A stretch of 64,000 bases of DNA from SZUA-229 sp036567985 (GTDB taxonomy: Bacteria > Pseudomonadota > Gammaproteobacteria > SZUA-229). Numbering within the stretch: the stretch's first letter is position 1; the number at the start of each line of letters is the position of its first letter. The notes beneath the pieces are model-generated. The model made no database searches, had not been told where the DNA came from, and was given only the letters and a program-made list of their open reading frames with translations. The stretch covers positions 11,361-75,360 of the forward strand of contig DATCTK010000074.1 in assembly GCA_036567985.1 (NCBI GenBank). The letters run 5' to 3'. Made by a program: the position numbers and the translations under genes. Shown piece after piece: positions 50,089 through 58,602 of this stretch.

Positions 50089-52434
50089 ATGCCTGATTTA
50101 TTGAATGTATCACTCAGTGGTTTAAGAGCCTATCAGGGCGCCTTATCCACCACATCACATAATATTGCCAATGTGGGTAATGACAGTTACACACGGCAAC
50201 GGGTCGAGCTGGATGCGCGAAACCCGATCGGCCTGGGTAACAACTATTTCGGCCAGGGCGTTGACCTGACCTCGGTCGATCGCATTATCGATAACTTCAA
50301 TACCATCAATATTCGCGACCTCACCGCAAATACCTCGCGGCTGGAAGCCTTTGCCGATTATGCCAGTCGCATCGAAAGCATGGTGGCGGATCAGGATGCC
50401 GGTTTAATGCCGGCGTTGGACGGTTTTTTCAATGCAGTCAGCGATGTTGCCAATGATCCCTCCGCCAGTGCGCCGCGGGTTGCCATGCTGGGTGCGGCGG
50501 AAAACCTGCAGCAGCGGCTGTCTTCCATGGGTGAGGAATTGCAACGCATGGAAGCGGAGGTCAACAGTCGCCTGCGCAGTGAAATCTCAGAAATCAACCA
50601 GATCGCGCAACAGATCGCCAAGCTGAATACCGCCATTCCCTCACGCACTGATGTGGATAATCGCCCCAGTGATCTGCTGGATAAGCGGGATGCGCTACTT
50701 AAACAGCTGGCGGAAAAAATTTCAGTGACCGTGGTGGAACAGGCCAATGGCAACCTCAATGTGCTGGTGGGCAGTGGCCAGTTGCTGGTCACCAATGGCA
50801 CTGCACTCAATCTGGTGGCCGGGCAGGACCCGGCACAACCCAGCCAGGCAGCGATTGCCATTGAAAGTGGTTCCAGCTCGGTGAATATCACCCAGAACCT
50901 GGTGGGTGGCACACTGGGCGGCCTGCTGGATTTTCGTGACAACCTGTTACAGGACACACAAAACCGCCTGGGGCGCACCGCCATCGGCATTGCGCAAAGT
51001 GTCAATGAACTGCAGGTGCAGGGCTATGATTTAAACGGCGAGCTGGGTAAAAACCTGTTTAGCAGCGTGCCCATGGGGCCATTGCAGGGCCAGTTTGGCG
51101 GTGATTATCTGGCCAATGGTTTTGATGTGGGTGACACGGTTGCATTTAACCTGGATTTCGATGGGCAAACCGTGGCGGTATCATATGCGGTGCAGCCGGG
51201 TGATACGAATCAGGACATTGCCGATGGCCTGCTCGCCAGCATCAATGGAGATGCCAATGTTACCGACAATGGTGATGGCACCTATACCCTGGCGGGCACA
51301 ACCCCCGGCAGCAGCCTGACCTTTGAACTCTATGGCAGCAATATTAAATTTACCTCTGATGGTGGCCCCAGCCCGCTGGGACACAATTTACAGTTGTCGG
51401 CACTCACCGACGGCGTCGCCGATGATGCGCGCATCCAGCTGGCCAATCTGGGTTCCAGCAGTACCCGGCTGACTGCGGCACTGGTATCGACCGGATCTCC
51501 TGCCAGCTTTGTTGGGCCATCTAGCGAGGCCATTGCTAACCAGGAAAACAGCGGCAGTGGCGTGATCAATTTTGCGGTCAGCGATGCCGGGCAACTCAGT
51601 GTGTCGGATTATGAAGTGACCTATGACGGCGCCAACTACAATGTGGTGCGTCTGGCAGACAACGCCACGGTGGCCAGCGGTGCCGGGCCATTTACGGTGG
51701 ACGGACTGGATATCAGCGTCAGCGGCACCCCGGATGTGGGTGACTCGTTCAGGATTAGGCCCACCAGTATGGGTGCGATTGATATGCGCAGCAATATTAT
51801 CGACCCCAATAAGCTGGCGATGGCGCTGCCGGTGAGGGCAGAGGTCAGTGCTGCCAATATCGGTTCCACCCAGGCATCACAGGCTGAAGTGCTGGATGTG
51901 ACCAATGGCGACCTGACCCGTGCGGTGGACATCGTATTCAACAGCAGTGGTTCCGCGGCGAGCTTTGATGTGATTGATCGGCAGAGTGGTACGGTGTTGC
52001 AGAATGCGGTGCCCTATTACAGTGGCATGACGCTGAGCCAGAATGGCTGGCAGGTCAAATTGACAGGCCAACCGGCAAGCGGTGATACCATCAGCGTTGA
52101 AAACAATAGCAGTGCAGCTTCGGACAACCGTAATGCACTGGCCATGGCCAATCTGCAACTGGCCTCTGTGCTGGATGGTGGCAATACCACCTTTGAGCAG
52201 TCCTATAACAGCCTGGTCTCTGAAGTGGGGGTGTTAACCCAGCAGGTCAACACCAACCTCGAGGTGGATACAAGCCTGCTCAATAGTGCGCAGGCTCGAC
52301 GGGAAAGTATTTCCGGGGTGAACCTGGATGAAGAGGCGGCGGACCTGATTCGGTACCAGCAGGCATATCAGGCTCTGTCGCGTATTGTGCAAACCTCACA
52401 AACCTTATTTGAATCTCTGCTTAGCGTGGTCTAA
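50089..52434 (+). CDS. flgK: Flagellar hook-associated protein FlgK
   Basis: 781 residues, longer than the roughly 550 of E. coli. Conserved ends: LLNVSLSGLRAYQGALSTTS and HNIANVGNDSYTRQRVEL at the N-terminus, and GVNLDEEAADLIRYQQAYQA with SRIVQTSQTLFESLLSVV at the C-terminus. The extra length is in the middle, where residues about 333-475 (GGDYLANGFDVGDTVAFNL ... TDNGDGTYTLAGTTPG) have a close relative in FlgL. Hook-filament junction protein. Confidence 0.95.
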   Translation: MPDLLNVSLSGLRAYQGALSTTSHNIANVGNDSYTRQRVELDARNPIGLGNNYFGQGVDLTSVDRIIDNFNTINIRDLTANTSRLEAFADYASRIESMVADQDAGLMPALDGFFNAVSDVANDPSASAPRVAMLGAAENLQQRLSSMGEELQRMEAEVNSRLRSEISEINQIAQQIAKLNTAIPSRTDVDNRPSDLLDKRDALLKQLAEKISVTVVEQANGNLNVLVGSGQLLVTNGTALNLVAGQDPAQPSQAAIAIESGSSSVNITQNLVGGTLGGLLDFRDNLLQDTQNRLGRTAIGIAQSVNELQVQGYDLNGELGKNLFSSVPMGPLQGQFGGDYLANGFDVGDTVAFNLDFDGQTVAVSYAVQPGDTNQDIADGLLASINGDANVTDNGDGTYTLAGTTPGSSLTFELYGSNIKFTSDGGPSPLGHNLQLSALTDGVADDARIQLANLGSSSTRLTAALVSTGSPASFVGPSSEAIANQENSGSGVINFAVSDAGQLSVSDYEVTYDGANYNVVRLADNATVASGAGPFTVDGLDISVSGTPDVGDSFRIRPTSMGAIDMRSNIIDPNKLAMALPVRAEVSAANIGSTQASQAEVLDVTNGDLTRAVDIVFNSSGSAASFDVIDRQSGTVLQNAVPYYSGMTLSQNGWQVKLTGQPASGDTISVENNSSAASDNRNALAMANLQLASVLDGGNTTFEQSYNSLVSEVGVLTQQVNTNLEVDTSLLNSAQARRESISGVNLDEEAADLIRYQQAYQALSRIVQTSQTLFESLLSVV

Positions 52435-52436
52435 TT

Positions 52437-54089
52437 ATGCGAGTCTCAACAGCACTTCTGCATTCACAGGGCGTACAAAGCATGCTGGACAAGCAGGCTG
52501 AACTGATGCGCCTGCAGAACCAGGTGTCCAGTGGCAAACGAATTCTGACACCCTCCGATGACCCCAGTGGCGTCTCACGTTTGATGGGTATCAGCGAAGC
52601 GCAAAACCAGATCAAGCAGTATGATGAAAACATCAACTATGCAACGCAACGACTGGGGCTGGAAGAATCAAAAATTGATAGCAGCATGCTGGTATTGCAG
52701 CGGGTGCGTGAACTGGCGATTCAGGCCGCCAACACCGGCACCTATGACACCCGTTCACAACAGCAGATTGCCAGTGAAATAAAAGAAAAGCTGCAGGAAT
52801 TATTCGACTACGCCAATACCCGTGATGAAAACGGTGATTATATTTTTGCCGGTTTCCAGTCAAAAGCACCCGCCTTCAGTACCGATGGCGCAGGTAATTA
52901 TATTTTCAATGGCGACCAGGGCCAGCAATCGATCCAGATCGGTTCCGATCGGCAGGTGATTGCCAGCGACAGTGGCGCGGAAATATTTCAGCTGGTGCGC
53001 ACCGGTAACGGTGACTTTGCCGTGGATGCCAGCCGCACCAATGCCGGCACGGGGCGAATTTCCAGTGGTTCAGTGGTCGATCGCGCTAACTTTCTGCAAC
53101 ACGATTACCGCATCCAGTTTATTGATGCGGACAATTATCAAATCGTCGATGACACCAATGGCGGGGCAGTGGTAGGTGCAACACCGCGCCCCTATACCGA
53201 CGGTGGCACGATTAATTTCGATGGCATTGCGGTTGAAGTCCACGGCAGTCCGGCTGCCGGTGATGAGTTCAGTGTTGAGGCCAGTCGTCACCAGGATATA
53301 TTCACCACCCTGAGCCAGCTGGCCAGGGAAATGGATGCACCCGGCACCGGCAATATTACCGGTAATTTCGGCGGCGATTATCTGGCCAATGGTTTTGCTG
53401 CGGGCGACACGGTGAGTTTTGATCTGCAGTTTGATGGCCGCACGCTGAGTGTGTCGCATCTGGTGGATGCGGCGGATACGGATGTTGATATTGGTAACGC
53501 CTATCTTGCCAGTATCAGCATAGACCCCAATGTCACCGACAATGGTGATGGCACCTTTACCCTGGCGGGTACCACACCGGGTCTGAGCACGACCTTCTCG
53601 GTTAATGCCACCAGCGGTGCGATTGAATTCAGCAGCAGTGGCGGCAACGGTGAAATCAGCAGCAATTTGACCCTGAATAATCTGGCCGATACCGGGGCGG
53701 GCGACGCCAGCCTGCTGCTAGCTAACAATGGTAATACCGTGGCCTCACCCGCCAGCATCACTGTGGGTGAAACAGGGCAGTTCGCCCCCGGTGAAACCTC
53801 GCCTTCATTTTTGTCACAGAAAATTGCCAATGCGCTGGACAATATCGACCGCGCGATGGACGGCATGCTCAATGTACAGGCAAAAATCGGCGGGCGGTTT
53901 AATTCAATTGAAAGCCAGCAGGCAGACAACGAAGCCGTGAACGTCAAGCTCGAGGAAGTACGCTCGGAAATTGAAGACCTGGACCTGGCAGAAGCGATCA
54001 GTAAGCTGACCTTCCAGACCACTGCATTGCAGGCGTCACAGCAGACTTTTGTGCGGGTGCAGGGGTTGAGTCTGTTTGAGTTTATTTAG
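52437..54089 (+). CDS. flgL: Flagellar hook-associated protein FlgL
   Basis: 550 residues, longer than the roughly 310-400 usual. N-terminal MRVSTALLHSQGVQSMLDKQ, then LMRLQNQVSSGKRILTPSDD, and C-terminal EVRSEIEDLDLAEAISKL with FQTTALQASQQTFVRVQGLS are flagellin-like. A central insert (about 307-440) contains GGDYLANGFAAGDTVSFDL and TDNGDGTFTLAGTTPG, related to FlgK. It starts two bases after the flgK stop. Confidence 0.95.
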   Translation: MRVSTALLHSQGVQSMLDKQAELMRLQNQVSSGKRILTPSDDPSGVSRLMGISEAQNQIKQYDENINYATQRLGLEESKIDSSMLVLQRVRELAIQAANTGTYDTRSQQQIASEIKEKLQELFDYANTRDENGDYIFAGFQSKAPAFSTDGAGNYIFNGDQGQQSIQIGSDRQVIASDSGAEIFQLVRTGNGDFAVDASRTNAGTGRISSGSVVDRANFLQHDYRIQFIDADNYQIVDDTNGGAVVGATPRPYTDGGTINFDGIAVEVHGSPAAGDEFSVEASRHQDIFTTLSQLAREMDAPGTGNITGNFGGDYLANGFAAGDTVSFDLQFDGRTLSVSHLVDAADTDVDIGNAYLASISIDPNVTDNGDGTFTLAGTTPGLSTTFSVNATSGAIEFSSSGGNGEISSNLTLNNLADTGAGDASLLLANNGNTVASPASITVGETGQFAPGETSPSFLSQKIANALDNIDRAMDGMLNVQAKIGGRFNSIESQQADNEAVNVKLEEVRSEIEDLDLAEAISKLTFQTTALQASQQTFVRVQGLSLFEFI

Positions 54090-54150
54090 AGATTCTGAAG
54101 CGTAAAAAGAATACGCAAATAAAAACAAACGATTTTTTAAAAAATATATG

Positions 54151-54212
54151 ATGTAGTTTTTAGTTGTGTAGGTTGGGGTAAGGAACGCACCCCAACATAA
54201 ATTCGCGTTCAT
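54151..54212 (+). repeat. Direct repeat with GTAGGTTGGGGT, left copy
   Basis: ATGTAGTTTTTAGTTGTGTA, then GGTTGGGGTAAGGAACGC and CCAACATAAATTCGCGT. About 85% like 54650-54722, which lies at the other side of the long repeat. Confidence 0.7.
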
Positions 54213-54295
54213 TATCTCATTCCCGCGCTCCCACGTGGGAATGAGAATCAGAAACTTGAGTCTTTATTTCGATATTACTTTCACGCAAAATTTAA

Positions 54296-54650
54296 CTGTG
54301 CTGTTTCGCCTTTCTGGCGACTTACTTCTTTTTCTCCAGCAAAAAAGAAGTAAGCAAGAAAATGCCGTTCCCGGTCACTTGCCCGCAAAAAGCGCGGGTA
54401 CCCGAAAATGCTATGAGAAGGTGTTTTCCTGAGATAAGTTTCTTGATGACGCTATCTTCGTTTCCGGGTCGTGCTGGAGTGCCGTCCAGGCACATCAGCA
54501 CTCAAAATCACGTCCTGTGATTTTGCCCCTGCGTAGAAAGCATTTTCGGCAAGTGACAGGGAAGGTTGTCACAAGCCCATTAGTTTAATAAGTAATTTGA
54601 CCGCTCAGTATGGAGCCTTTTCCCCTTCGCACAAGCTGATGAGAGAGTAA
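54296..54650 (+). repeat. 355-base dispersed repeat, copy 2
   Basis: Same element as 37546-37900. The first hairpin stem is CTTACTTCTTTTT with AAAAAAGAAGTAAG, changed on both arms compared with copy 1. The nested stem GTGCTG/CAGCAC with inner GTGCC-GTCCA-GGCAC (54471-54501) and AAAATCAC-GTCCT-GTGATTTT (54504-54524) are kept. Confidence 0.85.
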
Positions 54651-54722
54651 TGTAGTTTTTCGTTGTGTAGGTTGATGGGGTAGGAACACACTCCAACATA
54701 AATTTGCGTCTATTTGCGTTCA
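54650..54722 (+). repeat. Direct repeat with GTAGGTTG, right copy
   Basis: ATGTAGTTTTTCGTTGTGTA, then GGTTGATGGGGTAGGAACAC and CCAACATAAATTTGCGT. Follows the long repeat without a gap. Confidence 0.7.
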
Positions 54723-54723
54723 T

Positions 54724-55797
54724 TTATTCCGCACATCCTTGTGCTCCACCCTTCGGGCCGTGCATTCGCCCGTTCAAAGTGCTCCTGCACTTTAGTGCGT
54801 TTTCTTTTGCTTCTAGCTTTTCACAACCAACAGGCGGGCAGTCTTTCCGTTCAGGCCTGTCGCTCTGTTGAGAAATTTCCTGCCAGCTATCTTGTAAATT
54901 TTTATTATCCGGCGCAATCTTCAAACCACACTGTAACGCCTTGACGGCCTGCTGCGAACAGCTGTCTGCGAGCAGAGCATAGGCCAGATTGTTCCAGCCA
55001 TCCGCGTGGTATGTATCAAGTTGTGTAACTTTACTAAACGCATTCACCGCCCCTGGGTAATCGTTCTGCTGGTAGGCCATATTGCCCAGCAGCATCCATG
55101 CCTGGTGGTTGTCTGGCCATTTTATGCTGGCGGCTTTATAGGCTTTGTAAGCCAGATCGCTCTGTGCCGTTTGTTCGAATGCATGGGCAATCTGTAGATA
55201 GCTACCTGCATTGGCGGTTTGTGGAATCTGGCCTACGGGTAATATCACCAGCGCCCAGTGATCGGCGCGTTGCCAGGTGCGTTCGAATACCTTGAATGGG
55301 GTGATCCAGCGCTTTTCTGTGCCGGAGCGCAGGATGAGGTGTTGCTGTTGCAGGTCGTAACCAATCGCTACCGCGTAATGCCACTGTGGATACCATGCAA
55401 AACCGAGGTTCTGAAATACCAGCACCGGATGGCCTGCGGCAATTTCTGCAAGCAGGTCTTCCAGTTCCGGGTTTAATACATAGGGCAGCATCTGGTGGCG
55501 TCGAGCCGAGGCGCCGATTTCAATTTGCAGGCTGCCTTTGCGTTGTGGAATATAGACTTCATTCACCAACTGTTCCGGGCTGATTTTGTATTCATGAAAT
55601 TGCAGCACTGTGGCCAGTGCCGCGGGACCACACTGATATTTACTTTGCGGGTTAAAGGGGGCTTGTTTCAGTTCGAATGCGGCTGGCAGGCTGGATGGAA
55701 TCTGTGTTTCCAGTTGCCGGGTTTGCGGGGTGCTGGCGCAGCCACCCAGCAATAGCAGCAGGCAGGTAACTGCGCATAATCGGGTATTGAAACACAT
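54724..55797 (-). CDS. PA2778-like lipoprotein: C39-type cysteine peptidase with TPR repeats
   Basis: 357 residues. N-terminal lipobox LLLLLGGC (Cys at about 20). Papain-like domain (about 40-185) with YQCGPAALATVL (Cys 56), WHYAVAIGYD (His) as in C39 peptidases, then TPR helices (about 195-305) such as AWMLLGNMAYQQNDYPGAVN. The last 22 residues (KCRSTLNGRMHGPKGGAQ...) are encoded by the dispersed 75-base hairpin repeat, so the original C-terminus was probably near residue 335. Paired with the PA2779-like gene upstream on the same strand. Substrate unknown. Confidence 0.85.
   Translation of the reverse strand: MCFNTRLCAVTCLLLLLGGCASTPQTRQLETQIPSSLPAAFELKQAPFNPQSKYQCGPAALATVLQFHEYKISPEQLVNEVYIPQRKGSLQIEIGASARRHQMLPYVLNPELEDLLAEIAAGHPVLVFQNLGFAWYPQWHYAVAIGYDLQQQHLILRSGTEKRWITPFKVFERTWQRADHWALVILPVGQIPQTANAGSYLQIAHAFEQTAQSDLAYKAYKAASIKWPDNHQAWMLLGNMAYQQNDYPGAVNAFSKVTQLDTYHADGWNNLAYALLADSCSQQAVKALQCGLKIAPDNKNLQDSWQEISQQSDRPERKDCPPVGCEKLEAKENALKCRSTLNGRMHGPKGGAQGCAE
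54727..54804. repeat. 75-base hairpin repeat, copy inside the peptidase gene
   Basis: Contains GCACA-TCCT-TGTGC (54731-54744) and AAAGTGC-TCCT-GCACTTT (54776-54793). Matches 38346-38420 at about nine in ten positions. The extra T here shifts the end of the reading frame. Confidence 0.8.
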
Positions 55798-55861
55798 ACT
55801 CGAATAAAGCGTGGTTAAACGGTTGCCTGTGCCTGGATATGCATGTGATTCTCTGTCCGCC

Positions 55862-56245
55862 TTAATTCACCGGGTGAATAAATGGGAATATATCCGTTGC
55901 ACCAATCACATCGGTTATGACAAACACCACAAAAATAAATACTACTGCGCCCAGTACGCCGGAGCCTGCAGGCAGCTCATCAATTTTCTGGTTAAGCTGG
56001 CTGATTTCCGCATGACTCATGTGCTGTATACGGGATTCCACATCCGCTGGACTCACACCCAGGCTTAGTAGCTGTTGTTGCACTTCGTCCCGTTTCAGTG
56101 TTTGCAGCAGTGTTTGCCTGGCATCGGTCTGTTCAGCGGCATAAATAATCTGCTGGTTGGAAACCATGGCTGCCTGGCTGGTACCGAGGCTGAGGCTCAG
56201 CATCGTGGCTGCCAGTAACAGGGAAATATAACGAAGTGTTTTCAT
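55862..56245 (-). CDS. PA2779-like single-pass membrane protein
   Basis: 127 residues from ATG 56245, which has AAGGTGA five bases upstream (a GTG at 56254 is less likely). A signal-like N-terminus (YISLLLAATMLSLSLGTSQA) is followed by a helical middle with LLSLGVSPADVESRIQHMS and a C-terminal membrane segment (VLGAVVFIFVVFVITDVIGA). Family PA2779, usually found beside a PA2778-type peptidase as here. Role unknown; possibly a substrate or partner of that peptidase. Confidence 0.85.
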   Translation of the reverse strand: MKTLRYISLLLAATMLSLSLGTSQAAMVSNQQIIYAAEQTDARQTLLQTLKRDEVQQQLLSLGVSPADVESRIQHMSHAEISQLNQKIDELPAGSGVLGAVVFIFVVFVITDVIGATDIFPFIHPVN

Positions 56246-56455
56246 GCTAATCACCTTGAGTCAGTCGTTATCTTGGTTTAGTTGGATGTAATGGATACTA
56301 ACACGAAATATTTTGTTGAAGCTTCAAAGTGTTGCACAAATCGCAATTGAACTCTGATTTCAATATTTTCAGGTGGTGGCAACAGGGCGTAAATATTGCA
56401 GCCAGTTTCATGCCGATACCCGGAAATGTGATATGTACAGGCAATCGTGAATTAT

Positions 56456-56471
56456 TGGCCTGTGAATTGCA
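56456..56471 (+). promoter_or_regulatory. Sigma-54 promoter of fliK
   Basis: TTGGCCTGTGAATTGCAA at 56455-56472, identical over 18 bases to the site before flgI, about 50 bases before the fliK ATG. The flanks differ, so the match is not part of a longer repeat. Confidence 0.75.
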
Positions 56472-56522
56472 AAAGAGTAAACAGGTATCAACAGGTATGA
56501 TTTGATTGCAGCAGGTATCCCT

Positions 56523-57890
56523 ATGGAATTACAACAGCGAACTGAACTTAATATTGGTGCGCCGCGTGCGGCCCGATCTACACAGAAGCCGGATGCGGGC
56601 AGTAACCCGCGTGCCGATGACAGCCGCAGGGACAGCAGTTTCAATGAACAGGTGAAAAAGCAGCTGGAGCGGGAGAGAACCCAGCAGGCCAGGGAAAATT
56701 CATCGAATAATCAAAAAGATAGCAAGGTAGCTAAGGATGCCGAGCAGGCCTCCAGAGGCACATCAGAGGGCCATGCCGAGGCTACCGATAAGGCTCAGAC
56801 AGAGGCTGCAGCGGTTGATGATAGCGCCACAGCAGCTGAGCAGGCTGAAACAGAACAGGCGATCAGTGAGTTTGCGGCGCAGCTGCAATCGGGTTTGACC
56901 GATGCTGAATCCGGCACAGAAACCACGGCAGAAACCGGTGCACTGCCGAGCAGTGAGTTGCCGCAGGGTGGCAAGGTCTTGCCATCCCAGGCCGAGGCGG
57001 TGAATGCCGCTTCAGCCAATATGGGCAAGGCAGAAGCTGACGCCGTTGCTGCCACCGCGGATGGGGATAAGCTGAATTCACGCAATCTGCAGCAGAAAGC
57101 GGCGGCCGATCAGGCAATGTTGCAGTCACTGAACCAGCAGGCGAGCCGTATCAATCGGGATGGCGCAGCTGAGATGCCCGCTGTGGATGCCAAGGGGCTG
57201 AAGCTCAATCTGTCTGATGACCTGATGACCGCGCGTAATGCACAGTTTAAAGCCATGAGCGAATTACCGGCGGCGGAAATGATCGGCAAAGCCAGCCGTT
57301 TGCAGCAGGTTCCCCTGAGCACGGCACTGGCCAGCAGTATGCCTGCCTCGGCCAATGTGAATGCAGCCCCCGCCAGCGCACTGGATTCGGCAGGCTTTAA
57401 TTTTAATGCACCACTGAGTACCGCGCTGGGTGCAGCTGGTCTGAGCACTTCGATTATGACCCCGTTGCAAAGCCCCGGCTGGTCGCAGCAGATGACCGAC
57501 CAGGTGAGCCTGATGCTGAAGGGTGGTTTTCAGCAGGCGGATATCAAACTCAATCCGGCACACCTGGGGCCGATGGAAATCAAGCTGTCGATGAATGATG
57601 ACAAAGCGAGCATCCATTTTGTCACCCAGCATGCACCGGTGCGGGATGCGATTGACTCGGCCCTGCCCAGATTGCGTGAAATGCTGGAACAGCAGGGCCT
57701 GAGTCTGGGCGATGTGGATGTCTCGACCCAGTCGGAACAGCAGCAGGCACAGGCGGGGGCAGAGCAGTCGCCGGGTTCTGGCGGGCTGTCACAGGGCGAA
57801 GTAGCTGAAACAGGCGCGGCAGGCAGTGATGCCCAGCCGTTGACCCAGCTTGATCTCACGCTTGAATCCGGCATTAATCTGTACGCCTGA
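56523..57890 (+). CDS. fliK: Flagellar hook-length control protein FliK
   Basis: 455 residues. A long low-complexity Ala/Gln/Glu/Thr-rich part (about 15-330) acts as the molecular ruler; the C-terminal Flg_hook domain (about 340-430) shows GGFQQADIKLNPAHLGPMEI, then KLSMNDDKASIHFVTQ and LPRLREMLEQQGLSLGDVDV. Start set at ATG 56523 (AGG upstream); a TTG frame from 56502 is less likely. FliK is cut off from other fli genes here and stands between flgKL and the che genes. Confidence 0.93.
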   Translation: MELQQRTELNIGAPRAARSTQKPDAGSNPRADDSRRDSSFNEQVKKQLERERTQQARENSSNNQKDSKVAKDAEQASRGTSEGHAEATDKAQTEAAAVDDSATAAEQAETEQAISEFAAQLQSGLTDAESGTETTAETGALPSSELPQGGKVLPSQAEAVNAASANMGKAEADAVAATADGDKLNSRNLQQKAAADQAMLQSLNQQASRINRDGAAEMPAVDAKGLKLNLSDDLMTARNAQFKAMSELPAAEMIGKASRLQQVPLSTALASSMPASANVNAAPASALDSAGFNFNAPLSTALGAAGLSTSIMTPLQSPGWSQQMTDQVSLMLKGGFQQADIKLNPAHLGPMEIKLSMNDDKASIHFVTQHAPVRDAIDSALPRLREMLEQQGLSLGDVDVSTQSEQQQAQAGAEQSPGSGGLSQGEVAETGAAGSDAQPLTQLDLTLESGINLYA

Positions 57891-58214
57891 GGGAACCGCC
57901 GTGCAAGGTGCCCGGTCTCACTGCGGCTTTTCCTGCACATCAAGGGCTTGCTACATTAACTGCAACTATTTGCTTAAGTTATCTATCTCCCTGCCGCTAG
58001 TGTGTAATAAGCCTGCGGGCCTGTCAGTCCATGCCTGCACCATCCCGGTGCGGATTTTACGTCAGGCGCAGGGCGGGCGTGGCACATCGCGAAACCATCC
58101 GTGATTAAACTTTAAGCAATTGATTTGCTTGTTGAAATAACAGCACATGGTCTGAATATTTCTACTATGATAGTGAGCATCTAGAATGAAATTTTTTCAG
58201 GGGAATTATTTATT
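57891..58214. other. Gap between fliK and cheY
   Basis: 324 bases without a gene. It contains a hairpin GCACC-ATCCC-GGTGC (58037-58051) with the same type of loop as the array at 37.7-38.4 kb, and AT-rich sequence before cheY with a TATGAT at 58166. No sigma-28 or sigma-54 site was found. Confidence 0.5.
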
Positions 58215-58577
58215 ATGGCAAGCATATTAGCCGTCGACGACTCATCCTCAATGCGCCAGATGGTTGCTTTCACCCTTAAAGGTGCAGGGCATCAGGTGGT
58301 AGAAGCCGCTGATGGCCAGGAAGCCTTGAACAAGGCCAAATCGCAGAAATTTGATCTGGTGATCACCGACGTAAATATGCCAGTAATGGACGGCATTACC
58401 TTTATTCGCCAACTGCGGGGCGAACCCAGCTATAAATTCACCCCCATGCTGATGCTGACCACCGAATCTTCCATGGACAAGAAGGCCGAAGGCAAGGCCG
58501 CCGGTGCCACCGGCTGGATAGTCAAACCCTTTAACCCTGACCAGTTACTGAATACCGTTAAAAAAGTGCTGGGTTAA
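58215..58577 (+). CDS. cheY: Chemotaxis response regulator CheY
   Basis: 120-residue single-domain receiver. ILAVDDSSSMRQMV gives the acidic pair, Asp 52 is the phospho-acceptor (VITDVNMPVMDG), and LTTES plus WIVKPFNPDQL give the conserved Thr and Lys. AGGGGAA ribosome site. This form (with KAEGKAAGATGW) is typical of CheY encoded beside cheA. Phosphorylated by the next gene product, it would bind the motor switch. Confidence 0.95.
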   Translation: MASILAVDDSSSMRQMVAFTLKGAGHQVVEAADGQEALNKAKSQKFDLVITDVNMPVMDGITFIRQLRGEPSYKFTPMLMLTTESSMDKKAEGKAAGATGWIVKPFNPDQLLNTVKKVLG

Positions 58578-58602
58578 TCGCCCGCCGCGGGAGCGCCTGT
58601 CT

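Larger units (their letters stand above)
54090..54723. other. Repeat-rich gap after flgL
   Basis: 634 bases with no supported gene: a first 60-base direct repeat (54151-54212), a degenerate TTCCCRCGC hairpin (54218-54243), the second 355-base repeat (54296-54650) and a second 70-base direct repeat (54650-54722). Confidence 0.7.

Noticed and set aside
58132..58171. TTGAAA and TATGAT before cheY as a sigma-70 promoter
   Set aside because: The spacing is about 28 bases, too long for a -35/-10 pair.
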